This document shows positions 21,108 through 31,482 of a DNA stretch of 64,000 bases, piece after piece (the stretch's first letter is position 1; every line of letters starts with the position of its first letter). A model generated the notes under the pieces. That model was not told the origin of the DNA. It saw only the letters and a program-made list of their open reading frames with translations, and made no database searches. The DNA is taken from positions 13,962,404 to 14,026,403 of the forward strand of contig CM050657.1 of NCBI GenBank assembly GCA_027574665.1, given 5' to 3'. Origin of the DNA: Rhynochetos jubatus. Taxonomy: Eukaryota; Chordata; Aves; Eurypygiformes; Rhynochetidae. The position numbers and the translations under genes are program-made.

Positions 21108-24100
21108 GTGGGTGCAGTGTTTTGCTGCTCTTGGCAGGCCTTTGCAATGCCAGCTAGCCCTGGAGCTGTGGGCTTTCTGGTTCTCCGGACGCTAACCCTA
21201 AGCGTAACCCTAATATTTAACGTGCGCGGTTTGCGTCCCTGGCCCCTGTGGGTTCTGGCTAATAAAGGTGGGGAGGGAGCAATGTGGGTGCAGTGTTTTG
21301 CTGCTCTTGGCAGGCCTTTGCAATGCCAGCTAGCCCTGGAGCTGTGGGCTTTCTGGTTCTCCGGACGCTAACCCTAAGCGTAACCCTAATTGTTAGGGTG
21401 CGCGGTTTCCAGCCCCAGCCCCCCTGGGTTCTGGCTAGGAAAGGTGGGGAGGCAGCAATGTGGGTGCAGTGTTTTGCTCCTCTTGGCAGGCCTTTGCAAT
21501 GCCAGCTAGCCCTGGAGCTGTGGGCTTTCTGGTTCTCCGGACGCTAACCCTACCCCTAACCCTAATATTTGACGTGCGCGGTTTCCGGCCCCGGCCCCTG
21601 TGGGTTCTGGCTAATAAAGGTGGGGAGGCAGCAATGTGGGTGCAGTGTTTTGCTCCTCTTGGCAGGCCTTTGCAATGCCAGCTAGCCCTGGAGCTGTGGG
21701 CTTTCTGGTTCTCCGGACGCTAACCCTAAGCGTAACCCTAATTGTTAGGGTGCGCGGTTTCCGTCCCCGGCCCCTGTGGGTTCTGGCTAGGGAAGGTGGG
21801 GAGGCAGCAATGTGGGTGCAGTGTTTTGCTCCTCTTGGCAGGCCTTTGCAATGCCAGCTAGCCCTGGAGCTGTGGGCTTTCTGGTTCTCCGGACGCTAAC
21901 CCTAAGCGTAACCCTAATTGTTAGGGTGCGCGGTTTCCAGCCCCAGCCCCCCTGGGTTCTGGCTAGGAAAGGTGGGGAGGCAGCAATGTGGGTGCAGTGT
22001 TTTGCTCCTCTTGGCAGGCCTTTGCAATGCCAGCTAGCCCTGGAGCTGTGGGCTTTCTGGTTCTCCGGACGCTAACCCTAACCCTAACCCTAATATTTGA
22101 CGTGCGCGGTTTCCGCCCCCGGCCCCTGTGGGTTCTGGCTAATAAAGGTGGGGAGGCAGCAATGTGGGTGCAGTGTTTTGCTCCTCTTGGCAGGCCTTTG
22201 CAATGCCAGCTAGCCCTGGAGCTGTGGGCTTTGTGGTTCTCCGGACGCTAACCCTAAGCGTAACCCTAATTGTTAGGGTGCGCGGTTTCCGCCTCCGGCC
22301 CCTCTGGGTTCTGGCTAGGGAAGGTGGGGAGGCAGCAATGTGGGTGCAGTGTTTTGCTCCTCTTGGCAGGCCTTTGCAATGCCAGCTAGCCCTGGAGCTG
22401 TGGGCTTTCTGGTTCTCCGGACGCTAACCCTAAGCGTAACCCTAATATTTGACGTGTGCGGTTTCCGGCCCCGGCCCTTCTGGGTTCTGGCTAATAAAGG
22501 TGGGGAGGCAGCAATGTGGGTGCAGTGTTTTGCTCCTCTTGGCAGGCCTTTGCAATGCCAGCTAGCCCTGGAGCTGTGGGCTTTCTGGTTCTCCGGACGC
22601 TAACCCTAACCCTAACCCTAATATTTGACGTGCGCGGTTTCCAGCCCCGGCCCCTCCGGATTCTGGCTAATAAAGGTGGGGAGGCAGCAATGTGGGTGCA
22701 GTGTTTTGCTCCTCTTGGCAGGCCTTTGCAATGCCAGCTAGCCCTGGAGCTGTGGGCTTTCTGGTTCTCCGGACGCTAACCCTAAGCGTAACCCTAATTG
22801 TTAGGGTGTGCGGTTTCTGGCCCCGGCCCCTCTGGGTTCTGGCTAATAAAGGTGGGGAGGCAGCAATGTGGGTGCAGTGTTTTGCTCCTCTTGGCAGGCC
22901 TTTGCAATGCCAGCTAGCCCTGGAGCTGTGGGCTTTCTGGTTCTCCGGACGCTAACCCTAAGCGTAACCCTAATTGTTAGGGTGCGCGGTTTCCGGCCCC
23001 GGCCCCCCTGGGTTCTGGCTAATAAAGGTGGGGAGGCAGCAATGTGGGTGCAGTGTTTTGCTCCTCTTGGCAGGCCTTTGCAATGCCAGCTAGCCCTGGA
23101 GCTGTGGGCTTTCTGGTTCTCCGGACGCTAACCCTAAGCGTAACCCTAATTGTTAGGGTGCGCGGTTTCCGGCCCGGGCCCCTCTGGGTTCTGGCTAATA
23201 AAGGTGGGGAGGCAGCAATGTGGGTGCAGTGTTTTGCTCCTCTTGGCAGGCCTTTGCAATGCCAGCTAGCCCTGGAGCTGTGGGCTTTCTGGTTCTCCGG
23301 ACGCTAACCCTAACCCTAACCCTAATATTTGACGTGCGCGGTTTCCGGCCCCGGCCCCTGTGGGTTCTGGCTAGGAAAGGTGGGGAGGCAGCAATGTGGG
23401 TGCAGTGTTTTGCTGCTCTTGGCAGGCCTTTGCAATGCCAGCTAGCCCTGGAGCTGTGGGCTTTCTGGTTCTCCAGACGCTAACCCTAAGCGTAACCCTA
23501 ATTGTTAGGGTGCGCGGTTTCCGTCCCCGTCCCCTCTGGGTTCTGGCTAATAAAGGTGGGGAGGCAGCAATGTGGGTGCAGTGTTTTGCTGCTCTTGGCA
23601 GGCCTTTGCAATGCCAGCTAGCCCTGGAGCTGTGGGCTTTCTGGTTCTCCGGACGCTAACCCTAGGCGTAACCCTAATATTTGACCTGCGCGGTTTCCGG
23701 CCCCGGCCCCCCTGGGTTCTGGCTAGGGCAGGTGGGGAGGCAGCAATGTGGGTGCAGTGTTTTCCTGCTCTTGGCAGGCCTTTGCAATGCCAGCTAGCCC
23801 TGGAGCTGTGGGCTTTCTGGTTCTCCGGACGCTAACCCTAAGCGTAACCCTAATATTTAACGTGCGCGGTTTGCGTCCCTGGCCCCTGTGGGTTCTGGCT
23901 AATAAAGGTGGGGAGGGAGCAATGTGGGTGCAGTGTTTTGCTGCTCTTGGCAGGCCTTTGCAATGCCAGCTAGCCCTGGAGCTGTGGGCTTTCTGGTTCT
24001 CCGGACGCTAACCCTACCCCTAACCCTAATATTTGACGTGCGCGGTTTCCGGCCCCGGCCCCTGTGGGTTCTGGCTAATAAAGGTGGGGAGGCAGCAATG

Positions 24101-24803
24101 TGGGTGCAGTGTTTTGCTCCTCTTGGCAGGCCTTTGCAATGCCAGCTAGCCCTGGAGCTGTGGGCTTTCTGGTTCTCCGGACGCTAACCCTAAGCGTAAC
24201 CCTAATTGTTAGGGTGCGCGGTTTCCAGCCCCAGCCCCTCTGGGTTCTGGCTAATAAAGGTGGGGAGGCAGCAATGTGGGTGCAGTGTTTTGCTCCTCTT
24301 GGCAGGCCTTTGCAATGCCAGCTAGCCCTGGAGCTGTGGGCTTTCTGGTTCTCCGGACGCTAACCCTAACCCTAACCCTAATATTTGACGTGCGCGGTTT
24401 CCGGCCCCGGCCCCTCTGGGTTCTGGCTAATAAAGGTGGGGAGGCAGCAATGTGGGTGCAGTGTTTTGCTGCTCTTGGCAGGCCTTTGCAATGCCAGCTA
24501 GCCCTGGAGCTGTGGGCTTTCTGGTTCTCCGGACGCTAACCCTAACCCTAACCCTAATATTTGACGTGCGCGGTTTCCAGCCCCGGCCCCTCCGGATTCT
24601 GGCTAATAAAGGTGGGGAGGCAGCAATGTGGGTGCAGTGTTTTGCTCCTCTTGGCAGGCCTTTGCAATGCCAGCTAGCCCTGGAGCTGTGGGCTTTCTGG
24701 TTCTCCGGACGCTAACCCTAAGCGTAACCCTAATTGTTAGGGTGCGCGGTTTCCGGCCCCGGCCCCTGTGGGTTCTGGCTAGGGAAGGTGGGGAGGCAGC
24801 AAT
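21108..24803 (+). repeat. Block D (21 monomers), partner of 31.5-36.6 kb
   Basis: Diagnostic hinges are tatttaacgtgcgcggtttg with ggagggagc (21108, 23748), cagccccagcc (21284, 21812, 24100), ccctacccctaaccc (21460, 23924), cccttctggg (22340), cccgggcccc (23044) and tatttgacctgcg with ctagggcagg (23572). The run 22164-24187 recurs at an offset of 11431 bp, which is 65 monomers once intervening indels are counted. The core at 23748 has a private tgttttcctgc change. Confidence 0.82.
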
Positions 24804-24973
24804 GTGGGTGCAGTGTTTTGCTGCTCTTGGCAGGCCTTTGCAATGCCAGCTAGCCCTGGAGCTGTGGGCTTTCTGGTTCTCCGGACGCTAACCCTAACCC
24901 TAATATTTGACGTGCGCGGTTTCCGGCCCCGGCCCCTCTGGGTTCTGGCTAGGGAAGGTGGGGAGGCAGCAAT
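24804..24973 (+). repeat. 170-bp monomer with two CCCTAA units
   Basis: One hexamer is missing before tatttgacg. The core has the tgctgctctt variant, unlike its duplicate at 27615, which has tgctcctctt. The duplicated segment may therefore begin within this monomer rather than at its start. Confidence 0.92.
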
Positions 24974-25325
24974 GTGGGTGCAGTGTTTTGCTCCTCTTGG
25001 CAGGCCTTTGCAATGCCAGCTAGCCCTGGAGCTGTGGGCTTTCTGGTTCTCCGGACGCTAACCCTAAGCGTAACCCTAATTGTTAGGGTGCGCGGTTTCC
25101 GGCCCCGGCCCCTCTGGGTTCTGGCTAATAAATGTGGGGAGGCAGCAATGTGGGTGCAGTGTTTTGCTCCTCTTGGCAGGCCTTTGCAATGCCAGCTAGC
25201 CCTGGAGCTGTGGGCTTTCTGGTTCTCCGGACGCTAACCCTAAGCGTAACCCTAATTGTTCGGGTGCGCGGTTTCCGGCCCCGGCCCCTCTGGGTTCTGG
25301 CTAATACAGGTGGGGAGGCAGCAAT

Positions 25326-25502
25326 GTGGGTGCAGTGTTTTGCTCCTCTTGGCAGGCCTTTGCAATGCCAGCTAGCCCTGGAGCTGTGGGCTTTCTGGTT
25401 CTCCGGACGCTAACCCTAAGCGTAACCCTAATTGTTTAGGGTGCGCGTTTTCCGTCCCCGGCCCCTGTGGGTTCTGGCTAGGGAAGGTGGGGAGGCAGCA
25501 AT
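25326..25502 (+). repeat. 177-bp monomer, extra T in the inverted telomere spacer
   Basis: The hinge reads ccctaattgtttaggg, one T more than usual, followed by gtgcgcgttttccg. The same insertion occurs at 28137, 16 monomers on, showing that the two copies descend from one duplication. Confidence 0.93.
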
Positions 25503-27614
25503 GTGGGTGCAGTGTTTTGCTCCTCTTGGCAGGCCTTTGCAATGCCAGCTAGCCCTGGAGCTGTGGGCTTTCTGGTTCTCCAGACGCTAACCCTAACCCT
25601 AACCCTAATATTTGACGTGCGCGGTTTCCGGCCCCGGCCCCTCTGGGTTCTGGCTAATACAGGTGGGGAGGCAGCAATGTGGGTGCAGTGTTTTGCTCCT
25701 CTTGGCAGGCCTTTGCAATGCCAGCTAGCCCTGGAGCTGTGGGCTTTCTGGTTCTCCGGACGCTAACCCTAAGCGTAACCCTAATTGTTAGGGTGCGCGG
25801 TTTCCGGCCCCGGCCCCTCTGCGTTCTGGCTAGGGAAGGTGGGGAGGCAGCAATGTGGGTGCAGTGTTTTGCTCCTCTTGGCAGGCCTTTGCAATGCCAG
25901 CTAGCCCTGGAGCTGTGGGCTTTCTGGTTCTCCGGACGCTAACCCTAAGCGTAACCCTAATTGTTAGGGTGCGCGGTTTCTGGCCCCGGCCCCTCTGGGT
26001 TCTGGCTAATACAGGTGGGGAGGCAGCAATGTGGGTGCAGTGTTTTGCTCCTCTTGGCAGGCCTTTGCAATGCCAGCTAGCCCTGGAGCTGTGGGCTTTC
26101 TGGTTCTCCGGACGCTAACCCTAAGCCTAACCCTAATTGTTAGGGTGCTCGGTTTCCGGCCCCGGCCCCTCTGGGTTCTGGCTAGGGAAGGTGGGGAGGC
26201 AGCAATGTGGGTGCAGTGTTTTGCTGCTCTTGGCAGGCCTTTGCAATGCCAGCTAGCCCTGGAGCTGTGGGCTTTGTGGTTCTCCGGACGCTAACCCTAA
26301 GCGTAACCCTAATATTTGACGTGCGCGGTTTCCGGCCCCGGCCCCTCTGGATTCTGGCTAATGAAGGTGGGGATGCAGCAATGTGGGTGCAGTGTTTTGC
26401 TCCTCTTGGCAGGCCTTTGCAATGCCAGCTAGCCCTGGAGCTGTGGGCTTTCTGGTTCTCCGGACGCTAACCCTAAGCGTAACCCTAATATTTGACGTGC
26501 GCGGTTTCCAGCCCCGGCCCCTCCTGATTCTGGCTAATAAAGGTGGGGAGGCAGCAATGTGGGTGCAGTGTTTTGCTCCTCTTGGCAGGCCTTTGCAATG
26601 CCAGCTAGCCCTGGAGCTGTGGGCTTTCTGGTTCTCCGGACGCTAACCCTAACCCTAACCCTAATATTTGACGTGCGCGGTTTCCAGCCCCGGCCCCTCC
26701 AGATTCTGGCTAATAAAGGTGGGGAGGCAGCAATGTGGGTGCAGTGTTTTGCTCCTCTTGGCAGGCCTTTGCAATGCCAGCTAGCCCTGGAGCTGTGGGC
26801 TTTCTGGTTCTCCGGACGCTAACCCTAAGCGTAACCCTAATTGTTCGGGTGCGCGGTTTCCGGCCCCGGCCCCTGTGGGTTCTGGCTAGGGAAGGTGGGG
26901 AGGCAGCAATGTGGGTGCAGTGTTTTGTTCCTCTTGGCAGGCCTTTGCAATGCCAGCTAGCCCTGGAGCTGTGGGCTTTCTGGTTCTCCGGACGCTAACC
27001 CTAAGCGTAACCCTAATTGTTAGGGTGCGCGGTTTCCGGCCCCGGCCCCTCTGGGTTCTGGCTAATACAGGTGGGGAGGCAGCAATGTGGGTGCAGTGTT
27101 TTGCTCCTCTTGGCAGGCCTTTGCAATGCCAGCTAGCCCTGGAGCTGTGGGCTTTCTGGTTCTCCGGACGCTAACCCTAAGCGTAACCCTAATTGTTAGG
27201 GTGCGCGGTTTCCGCCTCCGGCCCCTCTGGGTTCTGGCTAGGGAAGGTGGGGAGGCAGCAATGTGGGTGCAGTGTTTTGCTCCTCTTGGCAGGCCTTTGC
27301 AATGCCAGCTAGCCCTGGAGCTGTGGGCTTTCTGGTTCTCCGGACGCTAACCCTAAGCGTAACCCTAATTGTTAGGGTGCGCGGTTTCCGGCCCCGGCCC
27401 CTCTGGGTTCTGGCTAATAAATGTGGGGAGGCAGCAATGTGGGTGCAGTGTTTTGCTCCTCTTGGCAGGCCTTTGCAATGCCAGCTAGCCCTGGAGCTGT
27501 GGGCTTTCTGGTTCTCCGGACGCTAACCCTAAGCGTAACCCTAATTGTTCGGGTGCGCGGTTTCCGGCCCCGGCCCCTCTGGGTTCTGGCTAATACAGGT
27601 GGGGAGGCAGCAAT

Positions 27615-27784
27615 GTGGGTGCAGTGTTTTGCTCCTCTTGGCAGGCCTTTGCAATGCCAGCTAGCCCTGGAGCTGTGGGCTTTCTGGTTCTCCGGACGCT
27701 AACCCTAACCCTAATATTTGACGTGCGCGGTTTCCGGCCCCGGCCCCTCTGGGTTCTGGCTAGGGAAGGTGGGGAGGCAGCAAT
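27615..27784 (+). repeat. 170-bp monomer with two CCCTAA units
   Basis: One telomere hexamer is missing at the hinge. It lies exactly 16 monomers from the short copy at 24804, so it is an inherited marker of the 16-mer duplication rather than an independent slippage. Confidence 0.92.
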
Positions 27785-28136
27785 GTGGGTGCAGTGTTTT
27801 GCTCCTCTTGGCAGGCCTTTGCAATGCCAGCTAGCCCTGGAGCTGTGGGCTTTCTGGTTCTCCGGACGCTAACCCTAAGCGTAACCCTAATTGTTAGGGT
27901 GCGCGGTTTCCGGCCCCGGCCCCTCTGGGTTCTGGCTAATAAATGTGGGGAGGCAGCAATGTGGGTGCAGTGTTTTGCTCCTCTTGGCAGGCCTTTGCAA
28001 TGCCAGCTAGCCCTGGAGCTGTGGGCTTTCTGGTTCTCCGGACGCTAACCCTAAGCGTAACCCTAATTGTTCGGGTGCGCGGTTTCCGGCCCCGGCCCCT
28101 CTGGGTTCTGGCTAATACAGGTGGGGAGGCAGCAAT

Positions 28137-28313
28137 GTGGGTGCAGTGTTTTGCTCCTCTTGGCAGGCCTTTGCAATGCCAGCTAGCCCTGGAGCTGTGG
28201 GCTTTCTGGTTCTCCGGACGCTAACCCTAAGCGTAACCCTAATTGTTTAGGGTGCGCGTTTTCCGTCCCCGGCCCCTGTGGGTTCTGGCTAGGGAAGGTG
28301 GGGAGGCAGCAAT
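28137..28313 (+). repeat. 177-bp monomer, duplicate of 25326
   Basis: Carries the same extra T (ttgtttaggg) and the same cgcgttttccg hinge as 25326. It confirms that the duplication carried a private indel with it. Confidence 0.93.
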
Positions 28314-29193
28314 GTGGGTGCAGTGTTTTGCTCCTCTTGGCAGGCCTTTGCAATGCCAGCTAGCCCTGGAGCTGTGGGCTTTCTGGTTCTCCAGACGCTA
28401 ACCCTAACCCTAACCCTAATATTTGACGTGCGCGGTTTCCGGCCCCGGCCCCTCTGGGTTCTGGCTAATACAGGTGGGGAGGCAGCAATGTGGGTGCAGT
28501 GTTTTGCTCCTCTTGGCAGGCCTTTGCAATGCCAGCTAGCCCTGGAGCTGTGGGCTTTCTGGTTCTCCGGACGCTAACCCTAAGCGTAACCCTAATTGTT
28601 AGGGTGCGCGGTTTCCGGCCCCGGCCCCTCTGCGTTCTGGCTAGGGAAGGTGGGGAGGCAGCAATGTGGGTGCAGTGTTTTGCTCCTCTTGGCAGGCCTT
28701 TGCAATGCCAGCTAGCCCTGGAGCTGTGGGCTTTCTGGTTCTCCGGACGCTAACCCTAAGCGTAACCCTAATTGTTAGGGTGCGCGGTTTCTGGCCCCGG
28801 CCCCTCTGGGTTCTGGCTAATACAGGTGGGGAGGCAGCAATGTGGGTGCAGTGTTTTGCTCCTCTTGGCAGGCCTTTGCAATGCCAGCTAGCCCTGGAGC
28901 TGTGGGCTTTCTGGTTCTCCGGACGCTAACCCTAAGCCTAACCCTAATTGTTAGGGTGCTCGGTTTCCGGCCCCGGCCCCTCTGGGTTCTGGCTAGGGAA
29001 GGTGGGGAGGCAGCAATGTGGGTGCAGTGTTTTGCTGCTCTTGGCAGGCCTTTGCAATGCCAGCTAGCCCTGGAGCTGTGGGCTTTGTGGTTCTCCGGAC
29101 GCTAACCCTAAGCGTAACCCTAATATTTGACGTGCGCGGTTTCCGGCCCCGGCCCCTCTGGATTCTGGCTAATACAGGTGGGGAGGCAGCAAT

Positions 29194-31482
29194 GTGGGTG
29201 CAGTGTTTTGCTCCTCTTGGCAGGCCTTTGCAATGCCAGCTAGCCCTGGAGCTGTGGGCTTTCTGGTTCTCCGGACGCTAACCCTAAGCCTAACCCTAAT
29301 TGTTAGGGTGCTCGGTTTCCGGCCCCGGCCCCTCTGGGTTCTGGCTAGGGAAGGTGGGGAGGCAGCAATGTGGGTGCAGTGTTTTGCTGCTCTTGGCAGG
29401 CCTTTGCAATGCCAGCTAGCCCTGGAGCTGTGGGCTTTCTGGTTCTCCGGACGCTAACCCTAACCCTAACCCTAATATTTGACGTGCGCGGTTTCCAGCC
29501 CCGGCCCCTCCAGATTCTGGCTAATAAAGGTGGGGAGGCAGCAATGTGGGTGCAGTGTTTTGCTCCTCTTGGCAGGCCTTTGCAATGCCAGCTAGCCCTG
29601 GAGCTGTGGGCTTTCTGGTTCTCCGGACGCTAACCCTAAGCGTAACCCTAATTGTTCGGGTGCTCGGTTTCCGGCCCCGGCCCCTGTGGGTTCTGGCTAG
29701 GGAAGGTGGGGAGGCAGCAATGTGGGTGCAGTGTTTTGTTCCTCTTGGCAGGCCTTTGCAATGCCAGCTAGCCCTGGAGCTGTGGGCTTTCTGGTTCTCC
29801 GGACGCTAACCCTAAGCGTAACCCTAATTGTTCGGGTGCGCGGTTTCCGGCCCCGGCCCCTCTGGGTTCTGGCTAATAAAGGTGGGGAGGCAGCAATGTG
29901 GGTGCAGTGTTTTGCTCCTCTTGGCAGGCCTTTGCAATGCCAGCTAGCCCTGGAGCTGTGGGCTTTCTGGTTCTCCGGACGCTAACCCTAAGCGTAACCC
30001 TAATTGTTAGGGTGCGCGGTTTCCGGCCCCGGCCCCTCTGGGTTCTGGCTAATACAGGTGGGGAGGCAGCAATGTGGGTGCAGTGTTTTGCTGCTCTTGG
30101 CAGGCCTTTGCAATGCCAGCTAGCCCTGGAGCTGTGGGCTTTCTGGTTCTCCGGACGCTAACCCTAAGCGTAACCCTAATTGTTATCGTCCGCGGTTTCC
30201 AGCCCCGGCCCCTCTGGGTTCTGGCTAATACAGGTGGGGAGGCAGCAATGTGGGTGCAGTGTTTTGCGCCTCTTGGCAGGCCTTTGCAATGCCAGCTAGC
30301 CCTGGAGCTGTGGGCTTTCTGGTTCTCCGGACGCTAACCCTAAGCGTAACCCTAATATTTGACGTGCGCGGTTTCCCGCCCCGGCCCCTCTGGGTTCTGG
30401 CTAATACAGGTGGGGAGGCAGCAATGTGGGTGCAGTGTTTTGCTCCTCTTGGCAGGCCTTTGCAATGCCAGCTAGCCCTGGAGCTGTGGGCTTTGTGGTT
30501 CTCCGGACGCTAACCCTAAGCGTAACCCTAATTGTTCGGGTGCGCGGTTTCCGGCCCCGGCCCCTGTGGGTTCTGGCTAGGGAAGGTGGGGAGGCAGCAA
30601 TGTGGGTGCAGTGTTTTGTTCCTCTTGGCAGGCCTTTGCAATGCCAGCTAGCCCTGGAGCTGTGGGCTTTCTGGTTCTCCGGACGCTAACCCTAAGCGTA
30701 ACCCTAATTGTTAGGGTGCGCATTTTCCGGTCCCGGCCCGTCTGAGTTCTGGCTAATAAAGGTGGGGAGGCAGCAATGTGGGTGCAGTGTTTTGCTCCTC
30801 TTGGCAGGCCTTTGCAATGCCAGCTAGCCCTGGAGCTGTGGGCTTTCTGGTTCTCCGGACGCTAACCCTAAGCGTAACCCTAATTGTTAGGGTGCGCGGT
30901 TTCCGGCCCCGGCCCCTGTGGGTTCTGGCTAGGGCAGGTGGGGAGGCAGCAATGTGGGTGCAGTGTTTTGCTGCTCTTGGCAGGCCTTTGCAATGCCAGC
31001 TAGCCCTGGAGCTGTGGGCTTTCTGGTTCTCCGGACGCTAACCCTAAGCGTAACCCTAATTGTTAGGGTGCGCGGTTTCCGGCCCCGGCCCCTGTGGGTT
31101 CTGGCTAGGGAAGGTGGGGAGGCAGCAATGTGGGTGCAGTGTTTTGCTCCTCTTGGCAGGCCTTTGCAATGCCAGCTAGCCCTGGAGCTGTGGGCTTTCT
31201 GGTTCTCCGGACGCTAACCCTAAGCGTAACCCTAATTGTTAGCGTCCGCGGTTTCCGGCCCCGGCCCCTGTGGGTTCTGGCTAATACAGGTGGGGAGGCA
31301 GCAATGTGGGTGCAGTGTTTTGCTCCTCTTGGCAGGCCTTTGCAATGCCATCTAGCCCTGGAGCTGTGGGCTTTCTGGTTCTCCAGACGCTAACCCTAAG
31401 CGTAACCCTAATTGTTAGGGTGCGCGGTTTCCAGACCCCGTCCCCTCTGGGTTCTGGCTAATAAAGGTGGGGAGGCAGCAAT
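29194..31482. repeat. Right part of block E, mixed order
   Basis: Thirteen monomers. The run at 29194-29897 (ctaagcctaaccc with gctcgg; pure triple with ctccagatt; ttcgggtgctcgg with tgttcctctt core) recurs at 39925-40628, 61 monomers further on. Private variants are common: tgcgcctctt core (30250), ttatcgtccgcgg hinge (30074), tttcccgcccc (30357 region), tctgagttctgg (30745 region) and gccatctagc, which destroys the NheI site in the core (31306 copy). Confidence 0.8.
31306..31482 (+). repeat. 177-bp monomer at the junction of blocks E and D'
   Basis: One extra base in the GC-rich hinge (ccagaccccgtcccc). The core holds gccatctagc instead of gccagctagc. It lies directly before the run of D-type markers that starts at 31483, so it may mark a recombination junction; that is inference. 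Confidence 0.88.

Larger units (their letters stand above)
24804..27614 (+). repeat. Block E, 16-monomer unit copy 1 (2811 bp)
   Basis: Starts with a 170-bp monomer and contains one 177-bp monomer (25326), so 16 copies measure 2811 bp. Marker order: 170-bp copy (24804), ctaataaatg linker (24974), ctaatacagg (25150), ttgtttaggg 177-bp copy (25326), ctccagacg core with pure triple (25503), tctgcgttctgg (25679), ctaagcctaaccc (26031), ctaatgaagg plus ggatgcag (26207). The same series restarts at 27615. Confidence 0.88.
27615..29193 (+). repeat. Block E, copy 2 (about 9 monomers)
   Basis: Repeats 24804 onward: 170-bp copy (27615), ctaataaatg (27785), ctaatacagg (27961), ttgtttaggg (28137), ctccagacg core (28314), tctgcgttctgg (28490), ttctgg hinge (28666), ctaagcctaaccc (28842), ctttgtgg core (29018). 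It departs in the linker near 29172, where ctaatacagg replaces the ctaatgaagg and ggatgcag of copy 1. The array then steps back to another ctaagcctaaccc monomer at 29194. Confidence 0.85.
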
